NCBI GenBank assembly: GCA_039566865.1
Contig: CM076949.1
Location: forward strand, 16,468,501 to 16,532,500
Direction: 5' to 3'
DNA from: Aurelia coerulea
Lineage: Eukaryota; Cnidaria; Scyphozoa; Semaeostomeae; Ulmaridae
Length of the DNA: 64,000 bases
The notes under the pieces were generated by a model that was given only the letters and a program-made list of their open reading frames with translations, was not told the origin of the DNA and made no database searches. Position numbers and translations under genes: made by a program. Every line of letters starts with the position of its first letter. Positions within the stretch are counted from its first letter, which is position 1. This document shows positions 20,390 to 32,533 of the stretch, piece by piece.

Positions 20390-20940
20390 AAGATGTGTCA
20401 CTGTAAGTTAAGTCAGTATCCATCTGTGGAATGCTTAACCAAAAGGCTTGATTTACAAAGATGTGTCACTGTAAGTTAAGTCAGTATCCATCTGAGGAAT
20501 GCTTAACCAAAAGGCTTGATTCACAAAGATGTGTCACTGTAAGTTAAGTCAGTATCCATCTGAGGAATGCTTAACCAAAAGGCTTGATTCACAAAGATGT
20601 GTCACTGTAAGTTAAGTCAATATCCATCTGAGGAATGCTTAACCAAAAGGCTTGATTCACAAAGATGTGTCACTGTAAGTTAAGTCAATATCCATCTGAG
20701 GAATGCTTAACCAAAAGGCTTGATTCACAAAGATGTGTCACTGTAAGTTAAGTCAGTATCCATCTGAGGAATGCTTAACCAAAATGCTTGATTCACAAAG
20801 ATGTATCACTTTAATTTACGTCCATCCGTCAATATCCATCTGAGGAATGCTTAGCCAAAAGGCTTGCTTCATAAAGATGTGCCACTGCAATTCAAGTCAA
20901 TATCCATCTTAGGAATGATTAACCAAAGGCCTGATATAAA
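20390..20940 (+). repeat. 68-bp tandem array, main part (left)
   Basis: About eight 68-bp units, the last two diverged. Most units differ at one or two positions (CAGTATCC or CAATATCC; TTCACAAA or TTTACAAA). The right-arm array (47165-48433) has about 11 more units. Confidence 0.92.
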
Positions 20941-22485
20941 GTGAAGGTGCAAATTGAAATTTAGAAGATAGAGCATGTGCATATGGTACACAGTTATAGA
21001 CATGAACATGACAAAAACCCATAAGAATTCTTAAGAATTTTCAAGAATTATTAGTACATTGTGATGAGGATTTGTGAGCAATATGGAAGATTCTGTTCTT
21101 TTCTAACAACAATTCAAATGAGAATTCTTAGGGATAAAAATCATGTTAACATGTTAAGGCCTGTACTGAATCTTGGCTCATAAACAATTTTTCAGAGGAA
21201 GAAATCAATGAGAAAAAGAGACTGTGTCATTTCAGACCCAAAATCACACAATTATCATCTTAAATGAATACTGTACATATTTAAAATTTTAGCATTTGAT
21301 ACTTAACAAAACATGTGAGAACCCATATAGTCAAAGGTGGGTTTGGCATTGAACTTGCACTTATTTTGCAGCAAATAAGTCACACAGTTTGTAGCAAGTT
21401 TGTTTTGAATAAGTCTCAGATCAAGGTGTTACTTTACATAATGAAAAGCCACTGATCCATAAATTCCTATTCAACTTTAATGCAGCTATCATTTTATTGC
21501 CCTGACCCCACCTCCCCGGGATAGGCGGGGCTGATGCGGGGTCATTCACGTATTTCTCTTGTGAAAGTGAGCAATGTTCCCACCTATCGGGTCAACATTC
21601 TTCTGCCAATGGGAGGCGATAGCTCGTGCTTGTCCCCAAATAAAGCCCCAATTATTATGTTTTTGAGCTTTTGAGGAGAAACGACTCGCCCCAGAGTTTT
21701 CACTGCTTCATGGGCAATATCTTTCAGTGAACAGGAAGTGAATAGCCCTGCATCTGCTCTGCCTATCTACCGCTTTCTGCTTTTCTTCCTCTTATCTTAA
21801 TGTTACGATACGCAGGATGTGAAAAAACCGCGAGTTCAAGTGGTGGCCAATGAGATAAGAGCTCTCATACAACAAAAGATTCTTCAACTGTAATAAAAGC
21901 AGGCTGATGGCAATGATGACGTAATCTGTATCAAATTACACAGCTATTGTTTTCATAATCCAGATCACTAGGAACCAAAGAAATCAAAACTACAGTGTCT
22001 TCACTGACATTCCTGGAGACCTCTGTGGTTCCAACAGTTCTTGTGTAAATGCTGCCTCAGGATTGCAGCGAATCATTGCTGAAGGCACTGGAATTTCTAA
22101 TACAAATAGATATGTGCATGAAATAAATCACAAAGAAATGGAAAAAGTGTTTCTTTAGATCTATAAACATTGTTCAAAAAGGGATTAAGTATTTGCAAGA
22201 CCATCCAACACTTTCAGGATATGCAGTGCAGCAAACATCAGAATGTAACAAAATAACAAGCTTTTTCTTTTGAATGAAGTTACCATATTGATCACTTGCT
22301 GTGTCTTGTGCCATCACTAAAATCTTATGATGACAAAGATGTCCCCAACTTCTGTGTTTTCCCTGAGGAGCAAACAAAATTGATGCTTGAAAATGGTAAC
22401 AGATTGTTTTCTATTCAAGATATGGTTCTCATTCAATTCCTACCCTAACAAGATCCTCCCCTGGCAGTCCAGGGGTCAACAATGA
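20941..22485. other. Unassigned stretch between array and LINE
   Basis: No gene is recognised. A GC-rich block at 21500-21560 (CCCACCTCCCCGGGATAGGC) stands out. A minus-strand frame at 22174-22377 is open in both arms but has no family resemblance and no clear start or splice context. Confidence 0.35.
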
Positions 22486-23390
22486 GAAAAAATGGGAAAC
22501 ATAGTAAATAAAGGACACAGAACACTTGGTTTTCTGAAGAGAAATATTAGAATAGACTCTCAAAATCTACGTTCAAAGGCTTGCAAAGCTATTGCAAGAC
22601 CTACCCTAGAGTACGCTACACAAATTTTTTATAAGGAACTAAGGTCCAGGCTAGTAGGCAGTTTCTTAAATTTTTGGGCAACTTTGCCACCAAAAGTTTC
22701 TTATGGGTTTCTTATATCTAAATGCCAGAAGTGTAGAGTTAATTTTGTTTGTCTAAAGGGTTCCCAAATTATTTAGCAAGATCTCAAAGCAAGTAAATAG
22801 CATAATTAGCACTCAAAATAATGTTCAAAAGTTGCTATAACTGTACGGTGTCAAAACATTTTTGAATGTGATAGGAAAATTAAAACTGCAAATTTAGAAA
22901 AATTCCTTAACTAATTGAATTCAGGCAGGGTTGTTTCTTAACTTTCAAAAAATTGAGCCTACCGTTTCTTATAAAAAAATTACGTGCAGTGCAATATGGG
23001 ATCCTTACACAAAGAAAAAACATAAATATGCGATTGAGACGATTCAACACAAAGCAGCAAGGTACGTGACAAAGAGATACAAAGTATGCCAGTGTACATG
23101 AAATGTCGAAGGAACTTCAAGGGAACTCACTTGAGGAGACAGGGACAAGTCATGTTTTACCAGATACATCAAACCAAGTTGAAATAAAGAAAGATGCGTA
23201 CAGCAGGCAGTCATCCAATTCAAGACCATCTAAAGAAGCCTATAAGACACCAGGGACAGGCCCGCAATATTACAATTTTTCATTTTTCCCAAGAACAATT
23301 AAAGAATGGAATAGGCTCCCACAGGAAACAGTAGAGGTGAACTCATGAGTAGTCTTCAAAAATACTCTTGAAGTATAACTTTTTTTCTGT
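22486..23390 (+). pseudogene. Decayed LINE tail, split by a TTTCTTA element (left)
   Basis: Two pieces of a non-LTR reverse transcriptase tail are visible. The first has RTLGFLKRNIRI and ARPTLEYAT (22500-22620). The second has WDPYTKKKHKYAIETIQHKA (22985-23050) and then NFSFFPRTIKEWNRLPQETV (23270-23340). The foldback element at 22618-22989 sits between them. Frameshifts occur around 23090. The order and wording fit the region after the RT catalytic core, as in Rex/CR1-like LINEs. Confidence 0.82.
22618..22989. mobile_element. TTTCTTA-rich element, copy C (left)
   Basis: The ends read CACAAATTTTTTATAAGGAA and, mirrored, TTTCTTATAAAAAAATTACG. It lies inside the LINE tail and interrupts its coding sequence. 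Diverged from copies A and F; closer in its inner part to copy E. Confidence 0.65.
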
Positions 23391-23523
23391 TCTAAATTCT
23401 TTACAATTGATTAATGATTTAGATAATTTCAAACCATAGGACAACAGTGTAACCTCTTTTCAACTTGAAGGTTGATTTTTTAGGTATTTCACATGCAGGG
23501 GTCCTTTAATGATATGACACTGA

Positions 23524-23596
23524 AGGTGGTGTGGTAATCCTCTGACTTGCAGCCAGAACAGTCAGGCGGAGTGGGTTCAATACCCGGTACCACTTG
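23524..23596 (+). tRNA. tRNA-like sequence, probably a SINE head or tRNA pseudogene (left)
   Basis: GGGTTCAATACCC (23573-23585) fits the B box and T arm. AGGTGGT and ACCACTT pair as a seven-pair acceptor stem with one G-T. CTTGCAG can be an anticodon loop between TCTGA and CCAGA, with one mismatch. The T stem is short and the variable region unusually long, so it is not a functional tRNA. No CCA or second copy confirms a SINE. Confidence 0.45.
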
Positions 23597-24642
23597 AACG
23601 TCATGAAAAGGAGTCGTGGACTTGATTAGGTCTGTTCTATTTCTGCGATTCCAGCGCTTGGCGCTGAAAAACGCAACTTTACCTTCACCTTTAAACGTTG
23701 AGCTCTTAGTCTTATGTTTCATTCACCTCAGATTTTCACTGATTTTCATGCTCCAAAGTTTCATGTAGGGTGTATTTATAGTATGATGTTCATTGTGCTA
23801 TGATGTGTTTCCCTTTTCCTTTATTGTCTATAATTTTTCTTTTTTCTCTAAATTGACATAACCTTCTTTAATAAGTAGTCAATTATTCAAGTAGAAGTAG
23901 AACCAAATTTTTACACAAATGCCTGGTGTGGGGAAGATTCTGTAAGAAATGTGGGGGGAAAGGACACGAGCAAAGTGGGGAAAGCGGAGGTACTGTGCCC
24001 TGCCACATTGGAACTACAATTCATACATTCATGAAAGAAAGTGTAAGTTATGAAAGAGTTTATACATCACCTTGTTGATAAACGACTGGATTTGGCGCCA
24101 TCCACAACTTCTCTGCTGTGCTCCTTGCTTGTTGTCCGCATATACCATTCAGACGTAGATTCATCTTGAGAAGGAGAATGAGATTCAACTCAGAATCATA
24201 TTCAGCCTAGTATCCAATTTTTTTATGTTTCTTGTCAAACCCCAAGAAACCCTCTCATAATATTTTCTAATGATCATGCCTCAATATTTCTTTCTAGTTG
24301 ATTTGATTCTCTTGAGGTATCCTGCTCTTGATGATACCAAAAGTGAGATTTTACAAGAACCAAAACTGAACAAAACTAGAGGCGCCCTTGTCCAATATAT
24401 TAAACATGTTGAATGCTGGAGGCCATAGTTCCATATTGTTTGTTTTCACTTCACAACTACTGTACGTGAAACCCCAAAAGCTAGTAGGTAGCCTAGTTGC
24501 ATCCTTTTACCTTGTCAACAACTTGCGGTTTTTTGGATGGATTGCAGATGGATTCTCCCAACATATACTATGCGAGTGTACGCGCAGTTCAATTCAAGCA
24601 CCTCCCGCAAGAAAGTTCTAGACTTGCCCCAAGCGTGGCCCC
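23597..24642. other. Unassigned stretch, no gene
   Basis: No recognisable gene or repeat. At about 24361-24375 lies the empty site matching the LINE insertion found only in the right arm (42466-43696). Confidence 0.4.
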
Positions 24643-24889
24643 AATAGACCTTTTCGCTATTCTACAAAAGAGCCTGGATCGAGCTTTATTTTTATACGCG
24701 AGGCTCGATAGAGTGATGTTAAGAGCTTCTATCACTATTGTGCAAATTCGAAAATTCTACAAAGTGCACTTTGTAGAATTTTCGAATATGCACAATATTG
24801 ATAGAAGCTCTAACGCCACTCTATCGAACCTCGTGTATAAAAATAACGCTCGATCCAGGCTCTTTTGTAGAATAGCTAAAAGGTCTATT
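24643..24889. mobile_element. ATAGACCTTTT foldback MITE (left)
   Basis: 247 bp that is one long inverted repeat, centred on AAAGTGCACTTT near 24766. The ends are AATAGACCTTTTCGCTATTC and the mirrored GAATAGCTAAAAGGTCTATT. The two halves differ at few positions. The open frame across it is a by-product. Confidence 0.85.
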
Positions 24890-25014
24890 CCCGCTCGTGA
24901 GCTCGTCATGCCGAACAGCGAGCGAAGTGAGCTGGAAGGAACGAGTTTCGTCACTTTGTTGTGATGAGCAGAACTTATCGCAAATCTAGAACCTTGGTGC
25001 TGTGATACACGTAT

Positions 25015-26202
25015 GTGACACACAGTGATATGAACCATGACCTAGAGTTGATAAGACAGTGGGCTCATGATTGGAAAATGTCGTTTAATCCAGATCCCCA
25101 AAAACAAGCTGTTGAATTGATATTTTCTCAGAAACGAATTGAAATGAATCATCCAGAAATTCGTTTTAATAACATACCAGTGATGAAAGTAGATGAACAT
25201 AAACATCTAGGACTTATCCTGGACTCAAAGCTTTCATTTTCGGCTCACGTTAAGGCAGCTATCTCTAAAACGAGAAAGGGAATTGGTTTGCTGAAATATC
25301 TCTCCAAGTACCTACCCAGACATACCCTAAACGAATTATTTAAGCTCTATGTGCGACCTCACCTGGAATACGGAGATGTTATCTATCATATTCCGGCTAA
25401 AGTATGTGAGTTTAGCGGTAATACCATTTTGTCGAGCTTGATGGAAAAGTTGGAGTCCGTTCAGTATTCTGCTGCCCGTGCTGTTACGGGAACATGGAAG
25501 GGAACGTCACGCGAGAAGCTGTATGCAGAGCTTGGTTGGGAGTCACTGAGTTCCCGAAGATGGTGTAGACGCCTTACGTTGTTTTACAAAATGATAAATA
25601 ATCTGATGCCTGAATATACAATAGATCAAATCCCACAGCTTCATCAGTCACAGTACCCTCTTCGCAATCAGGATGTCGTTGGACGAATAAGGGCAAGGAC
25701 AGAAAAATTCAAATCTAGCTTTTATCCAAATTGCCTGTCTGAGTGGAATGAACTATGTCCGGAAATTAGAATTTCACCATCAGTTGCTATCTTCAAGAAA
25801 AAGTTGCTTTCGAAAATTGGCCCCCCTACTAAATCTGTCTTTGGAATCCATGACCCAACAGGCTTATCTTATCTTACTCAACTTAGAGTGGGTCTTAGCA
25901 AATTAAGCCTTCACAAATTTAAGCACAATTTTAGGGATACCATAAATCCAATGTGCCCTACTAACGATGGTATTGAGAGCACGGAGCACTTTTTGTTGCT
26001 TTGCCCCTCGTTTGAGGATCAGCGTCGAGACCTTCTCGCTGGAGTTTTTGCATTACTACGACCATTAGGATATATCGACCTTTCAAATGAAGTTTTGACG
26101 CAGCTTTTATTGTATGGTGATAAAGACCTCCCAAATGACGTCAACAGAAATATACTCGATTTGACTCTACAATACATCCACACAAGCGGTCGATTCAATT
26201 AA
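25015..26202 (+). pseudogene. LINE pol, C-terminal part with terminal Cys/His motif
   Basis: 395 residues starting just after the catalytic RT motif. They include a thumb region (HLGLILDSKLSFSAHV), YVRPHLEYGDVIYH near 117-130, and the RYPLRNQ-like block of LINE tails. A C-terminal CPTN...ESTEHFLLLCPSF motif is a CCHC-like end seen in several LINE clades. The left copy is an unbroken frame, but lacking the 5' half it cannot be active. The right copy has an extra G near 41240. It belongs to a different LINE family from the 18149 and 27825 fragments. Confidence 0.88.
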
Positions 26203-26330
26203 GATCACAGAAATCTAGCTAAATGCAACTCAACCACCATACCAAGTCCATATTCGTAAAGTATCCTGTTCGCCGAGTCCCGTTCCTCTATTCTTTTGTT
26301 CTTTTGTTTGTATAGTAGCTTTTCGTAACA

Positions 26331-26500
26331 CACCCTTTAGCTATTCTACAAAAGAGCCTGGATTGAGCGTCTTTCTTATACATTTCAAATGCGACTTTCG
26401 ATTGAGTGGCGATAAAGCTTCTATGACTATTGCGTACATTCGAAAATTCCATTTGCAAAATATCGTTCAATTCTAATTCTTTTCTGAATAGCTAGGGGGC
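26331..26500. mobile_element. Diverged ATAGACCTTTT-family MITE (left)
   Basis: The start CCCTTTAGCTATTCTACAAA and the end TTTCTGAATAGCTAGGGGG are inverted. The inside keeps TTCTATGACTATTG and CGAAAATTC. Older than the copy at 24643. Confidence 0.65.
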
Positions 26501-26672
26501 TTCTTATATGTTTAGTTGTATTTTAGTTTATCTCCTTCATGTGATGGCCCTGGGGTAGTCATGATCTTTTGCTCCCCTTGGTATCGTTTCTGTGGTATTG
26601 TATGGTAGCTCGTTTGTAATCTTAGGTAATTCGTAAATTGTAAATTTTTAACATTGAATTTATAGAAAAAAA

Positions 26673-27063
26673 ACACGTATTTCTTTTACAAGAACTGCCC
26701 TGCCCATAAGAAACCCAACTCTCAGATCGCCAAAAAATAAGGAACTCTAGACTAGTACTGGGAAAATATCAGTTGAGAAACTATTCATTTTGATAAGTCT
26801 GATAAAGGAGGCACTGAGCATTTTTTACTTTGGTCTCGCTTATTTACTGTATCATATTACTCGTAACGTACATGAGCAATGTCTAAACATTGATGCTTCA
26901 AAACATTGTTCTGGAATGTTCACGAGGGCATAGGAACATGAAATGAAGATTGTCATAGAACTTCTAAGGAACTCGTAAGAAACCCTGAGTACTGAAAATC
27001 TGATTATTTTAAGAAACTTTCAGTACTGGCCCAAATTCTTAGCTTCTTATAAAAAAATACATA
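26673..27063. mobile_element. TTTCTTA-rich element, copy D (left)
   Basis: It starts ACACGTATTTCTTTTACAAG and ends CTTCTTATAAAAAAATA. Inside are CATAAGAAACCC and AAGAAACTTTCAGTACTGG, the same words as copy G (32752-33130). Confidence 0.65.
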
Positions 27064-27824
27064 TATGTTGCCAGCAAGGGTTATCAGTGTATTTGCTGTC
27101 CAGGGTCCAGGGTACGATTCGGCAGCTCAGGTCTAAATCCTTTGAATAGCTGAGGTGAGGCTCCCATAGAGCTTTGAAATACATTACCTGCTTTTTAAAA
27201 AATGAAATGAATTTTACATTTTAGAGGCGATACAATCTTTGAGAAAGCAGTATTTAATCTCAACATTTGAGACATACAAATTGTTTTCTTTTCTTTCGTA
27301 AATTTTTTCTTTCAATCACACCTCAGGAGGGACCATTATGGAGACAAAGTCGCACTGACCTCTTTAATGCTATCCCTGCCAATTAAACCATGGGTGATTT
27401 TTAGATTACAACTCCAACTTTTATACTTAGATTATTGTATTATATCATTTTATGCACCTGTAATTAGACTTAGAACGCTTTTATTTATTGTTAGTAATTA
27501 GTCTGTTTTTCTCTCCTAAATTCATTAATTTTTTTTAATCCGTATAGCGAAATTTAACATACGTACATACATATATGCAGTTGAGTAAGCCCAAAATTGT
27601 TTATACCCATGCAAAATTCTGAGTATTTTGCTTTCATGATTGGGTAAGAAACATGAGTGGGTTCTTGAGGAAGGAAACAGTGTTCGCTGATAACGTATTC
27701 GCTGATAACGTTCTATTGTAGCTGATAAGTTCGACTTCGGGGTCAAGAAATCCGTATTTTGCGCTTGAAAATAATTCGAACTTCAATAATGCAGTAGATT
27801 TATCTTTAATATCGTAATCTGGTA
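27064..27824. other. Unassigned stretch, no gene
   Basis: AT-rich. A short tandem doublet, TTCGCTGATAACGT, occurs twice at about 27682-27711. Nothing else recognised. Confidence 0.35.
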
Positions 27825-28970
27825 AAAAAAGCGTTCATCATCAATGGTTCGTTCAGTACGTGGACAAAAACCAATCAGGGTGTACCACAAGGTTCAGTCT
27901 TGGGGCCCCTTCTGTTTAGCATCTATCTGAATGACTTGTTTCTGTCCTTAGAAGAGACCGAAGTCTGCAACTACGCAGACGATACAACAATTTATGTATG
28001 TGGTCCTAATGTCGAGAATATTATCGCAAAACTAGAGAATGATGCCTTTAAGATAAGTGAATGGTTTCCAAACAATCTTATGAAACTAAATGAAGATAAA
28101 TGTCATTTGATGATTTTTGGTGGGAAGAGTAACGAAGTCTCTGTCAAAATAGGAGAACCTAGTGTGAAACAAAGTAAAGAGGATAAGCTTCTAGGGATAA
28201 CGTTTGATCAAACATTAAGCTTTAAACAACATGTTAAAACTCTTTGCAATAAAGCCAGCCAAAAACTTGACGCACTTGCAAGAATATCCTGCTACATGGA
28301 CACGGAAAAGCTAAAGCAGGTAATGCAAGCATTTGTCTTGTCTCATTTTAGTTACTGCCCACTTGTGTGGATGTTTTATGACAGAACCTTGAGTCATAGA
28401 ATAAATCATATCCACGAAAGAGCATTACGTTTTGTGTACAAAGACCATCAAACAGATTTTGAGTCTCTTCTCGAGCAAAGGAATTTGGTATCCATCCACG
28501 TAAGGAATCTACAGTTGCTTATGACAGAAGTTTATAAAGCAAAGTCTGGTCTAAATCCACCTTTCATGAAGGATATTTTCAGTGAGCGCAATATTGGCTA
28601 CAATCTAAGACATGGCAACGACTCACAGCTTCCAAAAGTGCGTACGACGAGCTTTGGAATTGAGACTATATCCTTCCTTGGAAACAGACTTTGGTCCACT
28701 TTACCAAATGCAGTGAAACAAGCAAGCACTCTTCCTATCTTTAATCAAAAACCTGATTAGATATTGGAAGGGCGAGAACTGCAACTGTAGGCTATGCAAG
28801 ACATACATTCCGCAGGTTGGGTATCTAACATGATATTCATAATTATGTCATTATGTTTAATCTAATGTTTTTAACGGTTTTGTAAATAGGACTTTTTTCC
28901 CCCATTTATTTCATTTTATATGTTTGCTAAATAGTAGGCCTAAATTAGCAGTAATTTTGCTATCTAGTGT
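27825..28970 (+). pseudogene. LINE reverse transcriptase fragment with catalytic motif (left)
   Basis: It begins within the RT domain: GVPQGSVLGPLLF (27880-27918), then the catalytic YADD near 27975, then LLGITFDQTLSFKQHV and FSYCPLVW. It continues in the left copy until a short insertion near 28742 shifts the frame before the Cys-rich end (CNCRLC). The right-arm copy keeps that end but has GAA in place of GAC in the catalytic motif (Asp to Glu). The 3' UTR runs to about 28970. Each arm has its own disabling change. CR1/L2-like by motif order. Confidence 0.9.
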
Positions 28971-28989
28971 ATTTTAAGCCTACTTTAAA

Positions 28990-29100
28990 GAGAGAAATAA
29001 TAATAATAATAACAATATTGTAATAATAATAATATAATATAATTACGGTTATTGTAATAATAACAATAATAATAATAATAATAAATAATAATAATAGATG
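28990..29100. repeat. (TAA)n microsatellite with duplicated block (left)
   Basis: Runs of TAA/ATA with CAATAT and ACGGTTATTG interruptions. A block of about 245 bp that includes this microsatellite is present twice in the left arm (near 29031 and 29275) but once in the right arm. Confidence 0.8.
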
Positions 29101-30795
29101 ATAATGATAATAGTGGATACAAGTGAATAGAGCATATATAGATGTATATAAATGTATATAAATGTATACAAGCATATGGCAGTAAATTCTAGGGGATATC
29201 GTTGTAAAAGCGTGTTTATAGTAGATACAAATGAATAGAGCGTATATAGATGTATATAGATGTATATAAGCATAATATAATATAATTACGGTTATTGTAA
29301 TAATAACAATAATAATAATAATAATAAATAATAATAATAGATGATAATGATAATAGTGGATACAAGTGAATAGAGCATATATAGATGTATATAAATGTAT
29401 ATAAATGTATACAAGCATATGGCAGTAAATTCTAGGGGATATCGGTGTAAAAGCGTGTTTATAGTGGATACAAGTAAATAAAGCGTTTATAGATGTATAT
29501 AGATGTATATAAGCATAATGCAGTAAACTCTAGGGGAAATCGGTGTAAAAGCGTGTTTATAGTAGATACAAATGAATAGAGCGTATATAGATGTATATAG
29601 ATGTATATGAGCATATTGCAGTAAATTCTAGGGGATATCGGTGTAAAAGCGTGTTTATAGTGGATACAAGTAAATAGAGCCTATATAGATGTGTACAGAT
29701 GTATTCAAGCATATTGCAGTAAATTCTAGGGGATATCGGTGTAAAACTGTGTTTATAGTAGATACAAGTAAATAGAGAGTTTATAGATGTGTACAGATGT
29801 ATTCAAGCATATTGCAGTAAATTCTAGGGGATATCGGTGTAAAACTGTGTTTATAGTAGATACAAGTGAATAGAGAGTTTATAGATGTATACAGATGCAT
29901 AAAAGCATATTGCAGTAAATTCTAGGGGATATCGGTGTAAAAGCGTGTTTATAGTAGATACAAGTAAATAGAGAGTTTATAGATGTGTACAGATGTATTC
30001 AAGCATATTGCAGTAAATTCTAGGGGATATCGGTGTAAAACTGTGTTTATAGTAGATACAAGTAAAAAGAGCGTATATAGATGTATATAGATGCATAAAA
30101 GCATATTGCAGTAAATTCTAGGGGATATCGGTGTAAAAGCGTGTTTATAGTAGATACAAGTAAATAGAGCGTATATAGATGTATATAGATTTATATAAGC
30201 ATATTGCAGTAATTTCTAGGGAATATCGGTGTAAAAGCGTGTTTATAGTAGATACAAGTAAATACAGCGTATATAGATGTATATAGATGTATATAAGCAT
30301 ATTGCAGTGATTTCTAGGCGAAATCGGTGTAAAAGCGTGTTTGTAGTGGATACAAGTAAATAGAGCTAAATTCTAGGGGATATCGGTGTAAAAGCGTGTT
30401 TATAGTAGATACAAGTAAATAGAGCGTATATAGGTGCATATAGATGTATATAAGCATATTGCAATAATTTCTAGGGGATATCGGTGTAAGAGGATGTTTA
30501 TAGTAGATACAAGTGAATAGAGGGTATATAGATGCATATAGATGTATATAAGCATATTGCAGTAATTTCTTGGGGATATCGGTGTAAAAGCGTGTTGATA
30601 GTAGATACAAATGAATAGAGCGTATATAGATGTACATAGATAAAAAGTGAACAAGATATAAAGATATAAAGAGCGTATATAGATGTATATAGATGTATAT
30701 AAGCTTATTGCAGTAAATTCTAGGGGATATCGGTGTAAAAGCGTGTTTATAGTAGATACAAGTAAATAGAGCGTATATAGATGTATATAGATTAT
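29100..30795 (+). repeat. 98-bp tandem array (left)
   Basis: About 17 units of 98 bp with the words GCATATTGCAGTAAATTCTA, GGGGATATCGGTGTAAAAGC and GTGTTTATAGTAGATACAAG, followed by short ATGTATATAG sub-repeats of variable number. Open frames rich in Tyr, Ile and Leu run through the array but follow from the base composition, and 98 is not a multiple of three. The array resumes at 31355-31490 after the hAT-like element. Confidence 0.92.
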
Positions 30796-30892
30796 GACCA
30801 CACGGTCCAAACTAGTTGGGAATTGAGAGAAAATGTGTATATATATATTCCTGTTCGTCTTTCTTTTTGTTCATCGATGTATATAGATGTGA
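30796..30892. other. Short unrelated stretch inside the 98-bp array
   Basis: ATTATGACCACACGGTCCAA and following bases are not array sequence. The array words ATGTATATAG resume at 30878 just before the hAT-like element. Confidence 0.4.
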
Positions 30893-31354
30893 CAGGGACG
30901 CTGGAGCGATGGTAGGGCAAGGGGGGCGACTAGGAGCGTAAGGGCAATCGAGGCCGAAGGCGAGCGAAGCGAGCCTAAAAATGGGGGGGTCCGGGGGTAC
31001 CCCCCCGGGAAAATTTTTGTGACCTCGCCCTTTAGATTGGCTTAAAATGGTATCAAAAACGTTTTAACGAACATTAATCATGTTCTTTGACGAAATTTTT
31101 CGGCGATTCCTCCACATGTCCTCATTCCGAATCGCATAAAATCGTATATTGCTTATTTTGAAGTTGCAATTGAAAGTCATTTTTCGTTACTGGTGTGTTT
31201 TTGATAAGGAAATGAAGCTATGGCGGCTTTTCTATCAAGTTTCAAAGTACATTATTGTTTTTCATTGAAAGGGCACTTTTTGCCCCCCTTTCCCTCGTTA
31301 GGAAAGGGCAGGAGGGGCGCTTGGCCCCCCGCGCCCCCCTCTCCGGCGTTCCTG
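30893..31354. mobile_element. hAT-like non-autonomous element in the 98-bp array (left)
   Basis: 462 bp with inverted ends CAGGGACGCTGGAG and CAGGAACGCCGGAG (complement of CTCCGGCGTTCCTG). These are close to the ends of the element at 19574. The flanks are AGATGTGA and GATGTGTA, an imperfect duplication. G-rich inner block GGGGGGGTCCGGGGG near 30984. No transposase. Mirror at 35643-36104. Confidence 0.72.
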
Positions 31355-31607
31355 GATGTGTATAAGCATAATGCAGTAATTTTTAGGGGTTACCGGTGTA
31401 AAAGCGTGTTTATTGTAGATACAAGTGAATAGAGCTTATATAGATGTGTATATAGATGTATGTAAGCATATTGCAGTAATTTCTGGGGGACATCTATATA
31501 TGAGAATTTTTGTTAGTCATTTTCCTGTTATTCTTGTATTTGATTTGTTAGTCTTAATTCGTATTTTCTCGTAGTTTCTAATACATTCTGTAACTTTATA
31601 GTTGATC
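31355..31607. repeat. Rest of the 98-bp array and short unassigned sequence (left)
   Basis: One to two diverged 98-bp units (31355-31490), then AT-rich sequence to the start of copy E. Confidence 0.6.
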
Positions 31608-32111
31608 TTTTATTTTTGTAAGAAGCTAAGGTGCGGGGCTGGTAGGCATTTTCTTGTAAACTTTTTGGTAATTTTGCTACCAACTGTTTCTTGCGTGTTT
31701 CTTATATTTTTAATGCTACAAGTGGAGAGTTAATTTGTTTTGTATAAATGGCTCAGTAAGATGTCTCACTGAAAATAAACAGTTGCTATAAACTGTACAA
31801 TGTCAAAACTATTTGATTGCAATAAGAAAATTAAAACTGAAATCGAAGTGTTGGCAGAAAACCGTAATTTCACCGAAAATCGAAGAACCAAGATTGCGAC
31901 GATAATCATTTTAAATTTCATTTCAAAGTCCAGAGAGCAGAAACAGAGAAAAATTCAGTTTGACATTTTCATAAGATGTCGAGTTGACATTTTTCGACGG
32001 ATCCAGTGATAAAAATTAAAACTGCAAATTACAAAAATTCCTTAGCTTTTTCAATTCAGGTAGGGTTGCTTTACCGTTTCTTATAAGCGGTTTCGTATAG
32101 AAAATACGTGT
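31608..32111. mobile_element. TTTCTTA-rich element, copy E (left)
   Basis: It starts TATTTTTGTAAGAAGCTAAG and ends TATAGAAAATACGTGT, directly touching copy F. The frame at 31800-32009 is open in both arms but resembles nothing known; it may be captured sequence. Confidence 0.6.
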
Positions 32112-32533
32112 ACACGTTTTTTTTATAAGAAACTGGTTTATAAGAAACTAGTACTACGATGACCAAAAAATTAAGAAACTCTAGTACTACGCTCAAGAAC
32201 AGTTAAGAAACTCTAACACTTTATTTCTTTGTGTCTCTCTTATTCTATGTCTTTCTAACAAAGGTACATTCGTCTTTTCTTGACTTTTAACTGCAAAATT
32301 GGTAAATTTTTGCCTTGATGTATACATGGCTTCTTCTTGATGACAATGTCAATGCAAAATGGAAGCCCTTTCTCGAGAAGAAGGCTCAACTTCGAACAAT
32401 ACCGCAATTTTAGGCCCAAAAAATAAGAAACTGATTAAGAAACTTTTACTACTAAAACACCGAAATTTTCATGCGAAATTAAGAAACTTTTAGTACTATA
32501 TGCTGATCCAAATTTCTTATAAAAAAAACGTGT
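32112..32533. mobile_element. TTTCTTA-rich element, copy F (left)
   Basis: Inverted ends ACACGTTTTTTTTATAAGAA / AAAAAAAACGTGT. Nearly the same as copy A but in opposite orientation. GTTTCTTA and TAAGAAAC words cluster at both ends. Confidence 0.78.

Larger units (their letters stand above)
25010..26672 (+). mobile_element. 5'-truncated LINE with 3' UTR (left)
   Basis: Coding part 25015-26202, then a 3' UTR carrying a foldback MITE (26331-26500) and ending in TTTATAGAAAAAAAA. A TTTCTTA element (copy D) follows directly. Truncated before the RT catalytic core. Confidence 0.8.

Noticed and set aside
22174..22377. 67-residue minus-strand frame as a host exon
   Set aside because: The right-arm copy (45697-45978) extends further after a single base change, there is no partner exon or clear splice context, and no known family is recognised.
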